Below are positions 7,844 to 14,056 of a stretch of DNA of 23,710 nucleotides, piece by piece. The notes under the pieces are model-generated. The model was not told the DNA's origin and searched no databases. It worked only from the letters and a program-made list of their open reading frames with translations. This stretch comes from JBASRP01 sp044866075. Its GTDB lineage: Bacteria > Actinomycetota > AC-67. A program made the position numbers and the translations under genes. The stretch spans positions 1-23,710 of the forward strand of contig JBIOTQ010000126.1 of the NCBI GenBank assembly GCA_044866075.1, read 5' to 3'. The first letter of the stretch is position 1; every line of letters begins with the position of its first letter.

Positions 7844-9238
7844 CTACGCCCCCGCCGCCTTCTTGAGGTCGAGGATCGCGTTCGACATGTCGTTCGCGAA
7901 GTCGTCGATGTCCGGCATCGAGTCCCAGTCGCTCGTGACCCCGAACGCCATCGTCCCGCCCAAGCTGGTGACGGCGACGGCGAGCGCCAGCGTCTCGGCG
8001 AGAGGCATGACCGGGTACGTGGCGAGCAGCTTCGCGCCGGCGAGGTAGATCGGGATCTGGGGGCCCGGCACGTTCGAGATGACGAGGTTCACGAACCGCC
8101 GCCGGGCCACGGCGCGCGCCGCGAGGCCGTGCAACGTCGGCGGCGCCCACGTGCCGATGTTCATCAGCGCACCGGCCGCGACGGCTTGGTGTGATTGTTT
8201 GAGATCCTTCGTCGCCGCCGTGATCGAGCGCAGCCGCGTTGCGGCGTCCATCGGCCCGACCGGCAGATCGACGAAGATCGACGTTACCTGGTTCCCGAGC
8301 GCCATCTTCTGCGACTCGTCGCGCGTCGACACAGGGACCATCGCGCGTAGCGACAAGCCCTGCGTCGGCTCGCCGCGCCTCTTGAGGAACCGGTGCAACG
8401 CGCCGGCGACCGTCGCGAGCACGACGTCGTTGACGGTTCCGCCGAGCGCGTTCTTGATCGACTTGAAGTCCGAGACCGGCGCCTCGACCATCGCGAACCG
8501 GCGGTTGGGCCCGACCGGACGGTTGAAGGGGCTCTTCGGCGGCGAGCCCGCCGCGAGGATGGATCCCAGCCCCGAGACCGTCTGCTGGACACGGCGCAGG
8601 ATGATCTCCGGCGCACGGACCGCGAGCGAGAGGTTCCCGAACGCCGATTTGATCGGGTGGGTGACCCCCTCGCGCAGCGAGTCGATCAGCAGGTCGCGCG
8701 GGGTCGGCGCCGGCTCCGGTTTGAACGGTTCCGGCTCGACGACGCGCGGCTCGGGGCCGAGGTCGAAGAGCACCGTCGCGATGTCGATCCCCGACACGCC
8801 GTCGATCATGGCGTGATGCACTTTGTTGAGGACCGCGACGTGATCGTCCTCGAGCCCTTCGATGTAGTAGATCTCCCACAGCGACTTCGAGCGGTCGAGC
8901 GGCCGCGAGTGGATCCGCTGCACGTAGTCGGCCAGCTCCTTCTTGCCACCCGGCTTCGGCACGGCGCCCTTCCGGAAATGGAAGTCCAGGTCGAAGTCGG
9001 GATCGTCCACCCACACCGGACGTCCGGCGCCGAACGGCACCGGCATGATCTTCTGCCGGAACCGCGGGATCAGGTGCTGCCGGTCGAGGAAGAGCTTCTT
9101 CAGATCGTCGAAGAACCCGTCGGGCCCGGCCGGGCGCGTCGACGGATCGAGCACGGAGAGCCCGGCGACGTGGAAATGCACGCTCGGCTGCTCGAGCAAC
9201 AGGAACTGAACGTCGAGCGCGGACAGGCGTTGGGGCAT
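7844..9238 (-). CDS. Wax ester synthase/diacylglycerol O-acyltransferase (WS/DGAT)
   Basis: The protein has 464 residues, normal for the actinobacterial WS/DGAT family that makes triacylglycerol or wax esters from acyl-CoA. The active-site motif HHxxxDG is intact at 141-147 (HHAMIDG, catalytic His142). The N-terminus MPQRLSALDVQFL and the PLDRSKSLWEIYYIEGL segment (113-129) are characteristic. The C-terminal half has the conserved NVPGP segment before a hydrophobic stretch. The gene starts 12 bases after the lipid-kinase gene, with an AGGAG-type ribosome site in the gap, and is followed by the epimerase after two bases. The operon context points to storage or envelope lipid synthesis from diacylglycerol. 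Whether it prefers diacylglycerol or fatty alcohol cannot be read from the sequence. Confidence 0.93.
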   Translation of the reverse strand: MPQRLSALDVQFLLLEQPSVHFHVAGLSVLDPSTRPAGPDGFFDDLKKLFLDRQHLIPRFRQKIMPVPFGAGRPVWVDDPDFDLDFHFRKGAVPKPGGKKELADYVQRIHSRPLDRSKSLWEIYYIEGLEDDHVAVLNKVHHAMIDGVSGIDIATVLFDLGPEPRVVEPEPFKPEPAPTPRDLLIDSLREGVTHPIKSAFGNLSLAVRAPEIILRRVQQTVSGLGSILAAGSPPKSPFNRPVGPNRRFAMVEAPVSDFKSIKNALGGTVNDVVLATVAGALHRFLKRRGEPTQGLSLRAMVPVSTRDESQKMALGNQVTSIFVDLPVGPMDAATRLRSITAATKDLKQSHQAVAAGALMNIGTWAPPTLHGLAARAVARRRFVNLVISNVPGPQIPIYLAGAKLLATYPVMPLAETLALAVAVTSLGGTMAFGVTSDWDSMPDIDDFANDMSNAILDLKKAAGA

Positions 9239-9250
9239 GGCGGACTCCTC

Positions 9251-10222
9251 TCAGACCTTCATGGGTATCGCGCCGGGCACGATGTCGAACGTGGCCGGCG
9301 TGGTGCCGACGACCTCGCCGTCGGCTTCGATCAGGATCGGGTCGTCGCCCGCGATCGTGACACGCGAGGCGAGGAACTCTTTGATGTATGGGCTCGGGAT
9401 GTGCTCCCCGCGGAACATCTTCTGCATCGCCTTGACCGCCTCGCCGCGCGGGCCGTGCGATAGTTGGACGTCGAACAGGCCGTCGCCCGGGGCCGCGCGC
9501 GGGGCGACGCGCATCCCCCCGCCGAAGAACTGACCGTTCGCGACGACGAGCATCGAGAACCTCTGGTCGCGATCGAGGTCGGCGAGCGTTTCGTCCTCAC
9601 CGTGCTTGCCGCGCGTCTCGCGGCCGTGGATGCGGATCGGAGCGTTCTTCGGCTTGAAGCCGGCGATCGCCTTCAACGCGGCCAGCTTGTAGACGCGGCC
9701 GCCGAGCCACTTCGGCATACGGGAGGCGGCGTCGACGACCTCCGCTCCGATGCCGGCCTCCGCGATGTTCGCGAACCAGCGCGCATGCGGTTTCCCGTCG
9801 CGGTCGGTGCACCGGATCCGGCCGACGTCGATCTTGCCCCACAGCGTCTCGCCGAGAAGATGTTTCGCCGCGTCGGTGGGATCCTGTGGCAGGCCGAACG
9901 TCTTGACGAAGTCGCAACCGCTGCCCGCAGCGACCACACCGAGGACCGTCGCCGGATTGCGCGGGCCCTCGTCCCCCATCAGCCCATTGACGACCTCGTG
10001 TACCGTGCCGTCGCCGCCGACGGCGACGACGAACGTGCAGCCCTCGTCGATCGCGCGCCGGGCGGCCTCGGTGCCGTGGCCCGGCCGGTCGGTGATGGTG
10101 ACGTCGTATTCGGCCCCGCCCGTATCGAGCACTCCGCGTACCGCCGGCCACGCGCGGCCGACCGCACCGCGACCCGCCTGCGGGTTCACGATGACGTGTG
10201 CACGTCCGAAGGGGGAAGCCAT
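9251..10222 (-). CDS. Diacylglycerol/lipid kinase (DgkB/YegS family)
   Basis: This 323-residue soluble lipid kinase belongs to the family with the DAGK catalytic domain. The N-terminus HVIVNPQAGRG leads into the ATP-binding motif VGGDGTVHEVVNG (68-80), with AAGSGCDFVKT at about 98-108. The C-terminal beta-domain includes NGQFFGGGMRVAP and ends with EADGEVVGTTPATFDIVPGA. Such enzymes phosphorylate diacylglycerol or related lipids at the inner membrane face. Bacterial relatives include DgkB, YegS and LcpA-type proteins, so the exact lipid is uncertain. It is the first gene of the operon; WS/DGAT follows after 12 bases. A TACGTT box seven bases before the ATG and the absence of a Shine-Dalgarno sequence suggest a leaderless message. 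Kinase and WS/DGAT would compete for diacylglycerol (inference). Confidence 0.92.
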   Translation of the reverse strand: MASPFGRAHVIVNPQAGRGAVGRAWPAVRGVLDTGGAEYDVTITDRPGHGTEAARRAIDEGCTFVVAVGGDGTVHEVVNGLMGDEGPRNPATVLGVVAAGSGCDFVKTFGLPQDPTDAAKHLLGETLWGKIDVGRIRCTDRDGKPHARWFANIAEAGIGAEVVDAASRMPKWLGGRVYKLAALKAIAGFKPKNAPIRIHGRETRGKHGEDETLADLDRDQRFSMLVVANGQFFGGGMRVAPRAAPGDGLFDVQLSHGPRGEAVKAMQKMFRGEHIPSPYIKEFLASRVTIAGDDPILIEADGEVVGTTPATFDIVPGAIPMKV

Positions 10223-10229
10223 CGGACAT

Positions 10230-10235
10230 AACGTA
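10230..10235 (-). promoter_or_regulatory. -10 element TACGTT for the lipid operon, leaderless
   Basis: On the minus strand TACGTT (10235 to 10230) is followed by seven bases and then the ATG at 10222, so transcription would start at or next to the start codon. No Shine-Dalgarno sequence is present. No convincing -35 box was found. Confidence 0.5.
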
Positions 10236-10282
10236 CCCGCGCAGGCGACCGGCGCGAAAGTGCGATACGCGCGACGCGCGTG

Positions 10283-11224
10283 TCAGGTCGTGCTCAACGA
10301 GCCGATCCGTCCGTCCTCGCTGACGACCACCACCCGATCGTCGACGCACGCCAGGTAGTGCGGCGCTACGGCGAGGCGGACGCTCCTCACGACCCGGCCG
10401 TGCTCGTCGAGGGCTCGCACGCCAAAATCCGGCTGCGAGATCCACACCGCGCCGCGGCACGGTTCGATCGCGTTGACTGTGCCGGTCACCGCGACGCGGT
10501 CGACGTTCCCGGTGGCCGGGTCGAGGCGCATGAGACCGCGTTCGACGGACGCGAGCCAGAGCCCTCCCAGCCCGGCGGCAGCGCCGATCGCGTCGGGCAT
10601 GACGCCGGCGAAGGTCCGCACGGGTGTGCCGGCGGGATCGCGCGCGACGACGTCGCCGTCCTCTGCCACCGTCCAGAGCCGTTCGCCGTCGGCGAGCACC
10701 CGTATCAGCGGCGGCCCGCCCGACACCCGGCGAGCCGTTCCACCGTCGACCGCGTAGAGGGCGCCGTCGGACGCCGCGACCCAGAGGGTCGCGCGGGCGA
10801 CGACCGCGTCGACCGGTATCGAGGTTCCGAGCGATACGGTGCTCAAGGTCTCGCCGGTGTCGGGATCGATGCGCGCGAGCGATCCGCGCCGCGCCTTCCC
10901 CTCGCCGGTCGCGAGCAGCGCCCACACCGTGTCAACCTCGCCGCCGGCCAAACCGTCGAGCGCGGCGATGTCCCCGGTCACCTTCGTCGCTCGCGTGCCG
11001 GACGTTGCACGCGGGACGCGCACGAGTCCGCCCGAACAACCGAGAACCCAGACCGCGGTGCCTGCGCGCTGCAGGCCGCACGGTTCGTACACGTCCGGCG
11101 CGAGCTCCACGAACGAGCCGGCCGCGGTCGCGCGGGACGCGGGCGATCGATCCGTGCCGCCTCCGCACGCGGCGAGAACCAGCACGATACAGATCAGGGC
11201 GATCAGCCGCAGGCGCGCGCTCAC
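10283..11224 (-). CDS. Beta-propeller lipoprotein of unknown function
   Basis: This 313-residue protein has a lipoprotein signal peptide: Arg residues, a hydrophobic core and lipobox LAAC with Cys20. Six or so repeating blade-like segments follow, with patterns such as AVWVLGCSGGL, TLWVAASDGAL, RLWTVAEDGDV, GLWLASVERGL and AVWISQPDFGV. This is typical of PQQ-like, Vgb or YncE-type propellers. It should be anchored on the outer face of the membrane. No enzymatic motif is visible; a binding or scaffold role is plausible. The start is a GTG overlapping the TGA of the upstream membrane gene as GTGA, so the two are translationally coupled. It is the last gene of the metalloprotease operon, with a 60-bp gap to the next gene. 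Confidence 0.8.
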   Translation of the reverse strand: MSARLRLIALICIVLVLAACGGGTDRSPASRATAAGSFVELAPDVYEPCGLQRAGTAVWVLGCSGGLVRVPRATSGTRATKVTGDIAALDGLAGGEVDTVWALLATGEGKARRGSLARIDPDTGETLSTVSLGTSIPVDAVVARATLWVAASDGALYAVDGGTARRVSGGPPLIRVLADGERLWTVAEDGDVVARDPAGTPVRTFAGVMPDAIGAAAGLGGLWLASVERGLMRLDPATGNVDRVAVTGTVNAIEPCRGAVWISQPDFGVRALDEHGRVVRSVRLAVAPHYLACVDDRVVVVSEDGRIGSLSTT

Positions 11225-11682
11225 GGTTGCCCCTCGGCGCAGCGGCGCGCGAGGAAGCGCTGCGCGGCGTTCTGGTCGACGCGCTTCCCGCGGAACTCCG
11301 TTCGCTTGTTCTTCACGATGTCGCGCATCACCGCGCAGGCGACACCGGTGTTCTCCTTGTCGGCCGCGAGTGTGTGATCGATGACGTCGCGGACCGAGGG
11401 GAACGCCCGGCAGGCGGCGTCGTCCGGGTTCAGGACGTACGTCCGGCCGCCGGCGTGCGCGTAGACGAGGTCCTTCTCGACGTCGTAGCCGGAGTCGACC
11501 GGTACCTTTGCGGGGTCGACGTCCCGCGCCAGGTCGGCGCAGTTCCCGGGCGGCGCCGGAACCTCCGGCGGGACCGAGCTCCCCCGCGATCGCGGCGCGA
11601 CGATGATCGCGACCAGCACGAACGACACCCCAAGCGCGGCCAACGCCGCCAGCGCGCGCGTTCGATCAAGCCTCAGTTGCAT
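11221..11682 (-). CDS. Small single-pass membrane protein with four extracytoplasmic cysteines
   Basis: The protein has 153 residues. A short basic N-terminus and one hydrophobic segment (about 9-29) anchor it, leaving about 120 residues outside the membrane. The outer domain has four cysteines (48, 91, 116, 148), enough for two disulfides, and no motif I recognise. The start is well supported: AGGAGG at 11690-11695 lies seven bases before ATG 11682. The gene lies 33 bp after the metalloprotease gene and overlaps the propeller lipoprotein gene by four bases. It is most likely part of one envelope complex or pathway with those two; an inhibitor, chaperone or partner of the protease is possible but speculative. 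Confidence 0.75.
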   Translation of the reverse strand: MQLRLDRTRALAALAALGVSFVLVAIIVAPRSRGSSVPPEVPAPPGNCADLARDVDPAKVPVDSGYDVEKDLVYAHAGGRTYVLNPDDAACRAFPSVRDVIDHTLAADKENTGVACAVMRDIVKNKRTEFRGKRVDQNAAQRFLARRCAEGQP

Positions 11683-11715
11683 GTCGATCCCTCCTCGCGA
11701 CGCGAGCGGTCGCGC

Positions 11716-12435
11716 TCAGTACCTCGGCGAGTTGCCGTAGACGACGTCCCGCAGCACCTTCTTGTCGCCGGAGAGCCAGGCACCGGTGAGGCTGCAGTAC
11801 ATCCCGTTGTTCGCGATCGAGCTGTGACCGCAATAGTCGTAGAAACCCATCGAGTGTCCGGTCTCGTGCATCAGGAAGTAGATCTTGTAGCTCGACGAGT
11901 ATCCGTCGAACCGCGGTTCGTTGATGTGTAACCGGCTGATGTGGTAGCCGCAGGGGTACGGCGCGCCGCCCATCACGGCACACCAGTTCGAGTCCGCCAT
12001 CGAATAGTGATGGTGCCCGCCGTAGCTCCCGTGCCCGGCCGCCGTCCACTGCGAGCTCGTCATGTAGTCGAGCATGATGTCGGCGAATGAATCGACGGTC
12101 GACGTGCACTTCGCCGCGACGAGAGAGATCCCGGACGGCCACGCGCCGCGGAACTCGCTGCTGCCGCCGGCCAGCTGCGAGTGGATGCGACTCCACGTGC
12201 TGCCCTCGGCGGATTTGCAGCGATCCGAATAGACCCAGACCCCGCCGTTCCCCTTCAGATTGTCGAGCCACAGGAATCCATGCAGCGGGAACGTTCCCTT
12301 CACCATCTTGGAAGGCTCATGTGTCGCACGTGCCGGTCGAACGGGGATCACCAGCGCGCTCACGAGCGTGCACAGGAACACGATCGTCGCCAGCGCGCCC
12401 AGCCGATCGCGTGGCGCGTGTGTGCTCGAGGTCAT
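11716..12435 (-). CDS. Secreted zinc metalloprotease-like protein, HExxHxxGxxD
   Basis: The 239-residue protein is predicted to be exported. An N-terminal signal or anchor segment spans about 13-36 (ALATIVFLCTLVSALVI, then a Pro/Arg/Ala cleavage region before THEP). Near the C-terminus is HETGHSMGFYD: His190, Glu191, His194, Gly197 and Asp200. This is the metzincin zinc motif with Asp as third ligand, as in snapalysin-type enzymes. A His-rich patch, GHHHYS, lies at about 140-145. Eight cysteines in the exported part suggest disulfides. I chose ATG 12435 because GGAGG (12442-12446) lies six bases upstream; an alternative GTG at 12441 would touch the ribosome site. No close family is recognised beyond the motif. 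It leads an operon with a Cys-rich membrane protein and a propeller lipoprotein. Confidence 0.8.
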   Translation of the reverse strand: MTSSTHAPRDRLGALATIVFLCTLVSALVIPVRPARATHEPSKMVKGTFPLHGFLWLDNLKGNGGVWVYSDRCKSAEGSTWSRIHSQLAGGSSEFRGAWPSGISLVAAKCTSTVDSFADIMLDYMTSSQWTAAGHGSYGGHHHYSMADSNWCAVMGGAPYPCGYHISRLHINEPRFDGYSSSYKIYFLMHETGHSMGFYDYCGHSSIANNGMYCSLTGAWLSGDKKVLRDVVYGNSPRY

Positions 12436-12537
12436 GCTCACCTCCGTTGTCGTGGTCGAACGGGCGCGGCGGAAGGGGCCGCGGGCGGGAAGATGGTCTT
12501 CGAGGGGAAGGGAGTGGCGCGGTGCGCGTGTGTGCGG

Positions 12538-12574
12538 AGGATGGCGTTCGACGGCTGCGTCGTCAAGGACGACG
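12538..12574 (-). promoter_or_regulatory. Weak promoter and overlapping dyad upstream of the metalloprotease operon
   Basis: TTGACG (12566 to 12561) and CATCCT (12543 to 12538) are separated by 17 bp on the minus strand, giving a leader of about 100 nt. The -10 match is poor. A 7-bp inverted repeat, CGTCGTC (12558-12564) and GACGACG (12568-12574), overlaps the -35 and could be an operator or a weak terminator for the upstream FAD oxidase gene. Nothing else supportable was seen in 12436-12655. Confidence 0.3.
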
Positions 12575-12655
12575 ATCGCCGCGACGCGCGCGCTATGGCC
12601 TAACGAGATCGGGTCAACAGGGTGAGTGGGAGGCCGATGGGCGCCGTCGCGTTGG

Positions 12656-14056
12656 CTAGAGACCGAGCTTGCCGGGGTTCATGATCCCGGCAGGGTCGAT
12701 CGCTTTCTTGATCGCGCGCAGGACGTCGAACCCGGCACCGAGCTCGCGCGGCAGCCACGGCGCCTTCAGTACACCGACGCCGTGGTGATGCGTGATCGTT
12801 CCGCCGGCCGCGAGCGTCGCGTCCGCGGCCTCGGCCCAAGCGGCGCGGTACCGAGCTTCGACGGCGCCGTCGTCGGTCGCGCCGACGAAGACGAACGTGA
12901 AGTAGAGACACGTCCCCTGCGGATACGGATGCGACGCGTGACACCCCACGACCTCGGCGTGCGCGCCCAGAGCCGCGCGCACGGCGTCGTAGAGCTCCGT
13001 CGCCGGCCACAGACCCGCGACCTCCATCGTGTCGACCGCGGCGGCGGGCCCCAGCATTCCTTCGAGCATGATCTTGCGGAACGTTCCGACCGCGTCGTTG
13101 CGGTGCTCCCACCAGCGCTCGGCGAGACCGGGGCCGACGTCCTTTCCGCCGGCGCCCTCGACGATCTCGCGGACCGCACTCTCCTCGGGCTCCGCGATCA
13201 CGTCCCCCTCGAAGCGGAGGATCAACAACGAACCGTCGTGCCGGTCGGGCGCGTCACGGAACGCGATACCGACGTCTGTTTCGTCGTACAGGCGCATCAC
13301 CGCGGGGTGCAGCTCCTCCTGCGCGACGCGCCGGACGGCGGCGAGCCCGTCGGTGAACGAGCCGAAGGCGTAGGCGCCGTGCGCGATGGCGCGCGGCGCC
13401 GGTCGCACAGCCAGCGTGGCCTCGGTGATGACGCCGAGCGTGCCCTCGCTTCCGATGAAGACGCGCGCGAGGTCGGGTCCCGCCGCCGAGGCCGGCGCCG
13501 GCCGGGTCCGTACGATCGCGCCGCCGGGCAGCACGACCTCGAGCCCCAAGACCATCTCCTCCAGCCGTCCGTAGCGCGCCGACTTCTGCCCGGCCGACCG
13601 CGCCGCGACCCAGCCGCCGAGCGTCGAGATGTCGATCGACTGCGGGAAGTGCCCGAGCGTGAGCCCGCGCCCCGCGAGGTCCTCTTCGAGCTCGCGCCCG
13701 CCGATGCCCGCCTGCGCCGTCACGGTCAGCGCCTCGCGGTCGACCGTGAGCAGCGTGTTCATACGCCGCGTATCGAGCGCGATCGCACCGGCGCTCGCCT
13801 CCACACCGCCGGAGACGCCGGAGCCCCCGCCGAACGGGATCACCGGCGTGCGCGTCTCCTGCGCCCAGCGCAACACCGCGGCGACCTCCTCGGTCGATGC
13901 CGGACGAACGACGGCCGCGGGGAGCGTGACCTGATCGCCGCGCCGCTCGCGCAGAAGCGCCAGCGTCCACCAGTCGTGCGCGTGCGCGGCGAGGTCTGCG
14001 GCGTCGGTCGAGACCGATCCATCGGGCAGCAGCGCGCGAAGAGCGTCCAGGTTCAC
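12656..14056 (-). CDS. FAD-binding oxidase, alkyl-DHAP-synthase-like
   Basis: This 466-residue flavoprotein belongs to the VAO/PCMH (FAD_binding_4) family. The FAD-binding loop PVIPFGGGSGVSGG is at about 75-88. STLGGWVAARSAGQ and IGSEGTLGVITEATL follow in the FAD domain. The C-terminal oxidase domain ends with DPAGIMNPGKLGL. A His triplet followed by GVG (423-428, THHHGVG) is typical of alkyldihydroxyacetonephosphate synthases, which exchange the acyl group of acyl-DHAP for a fatty alcohol in ether lipid synthesis. D-lactate or glycolate dehydrogenases are alternatives, but they usually lack the HHH triplet. Start GTG 14056 overlaps the helicase TGA as GTGA, so it is coupled to helY. A link to ether lipids is inference; mycobacteria also carry such homologues without clear function. 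Confidence 0.85.
   Translation of the reverse strand: MNLDALRALLPDGSVSTDAADLAAHAHDWWTLALLRERRGDQVTLPAAVVRPASTEEVAAVLRWAQETRTPVIPFGGGSGVSGGVEASAGAIALDTRRMNTLLTVDREALTVTAQAGIGGRELEEDLAGRGLTLGHFPQSIDISTLGGWVAARSAGQKSARYGRLEEMVLGLEVVLPGGAIVRTRPAPASAAGPDLARVFIGSEGTLGVITEATLAVRPAPRAIAHGAYAFGSFTDGLAAVRRVAQEELHPAVMRLYDETDVGIAFRDAPDRHDGSLLILRFEGDVIAEPEESAVREIVEGAGGKDVGPGLAERWWEHRNDAVGTFRKIMLEGMLGPAAAVDTMEVAGLWPATELYDAVRAALGAHAEVVGCHASHPYPQGTCLYFTFVFVGATDDGAVEARYRAAWAEAADATLAAGGTITHHHGVGVLKAPWLPRELGAGFDVLRAIKKAIDPAGIMNPGKLGL

Noticed and set aside
6714..8048. Plus-strand open frame of about 444 codons spanning the intergenic region and epimerase
   Set aside because: Most of it is antisense to the epimerase, its translation is charged low-complexity sequence, and it runs through the hairpins at 6796-6838.
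12436..12655. Small plus-strand open frames in the gap before the metalloprotease gene
   Set aside because: They overlap the start of the metalloprotease gene, have no ribosome site and give Arg-rich translations without features.
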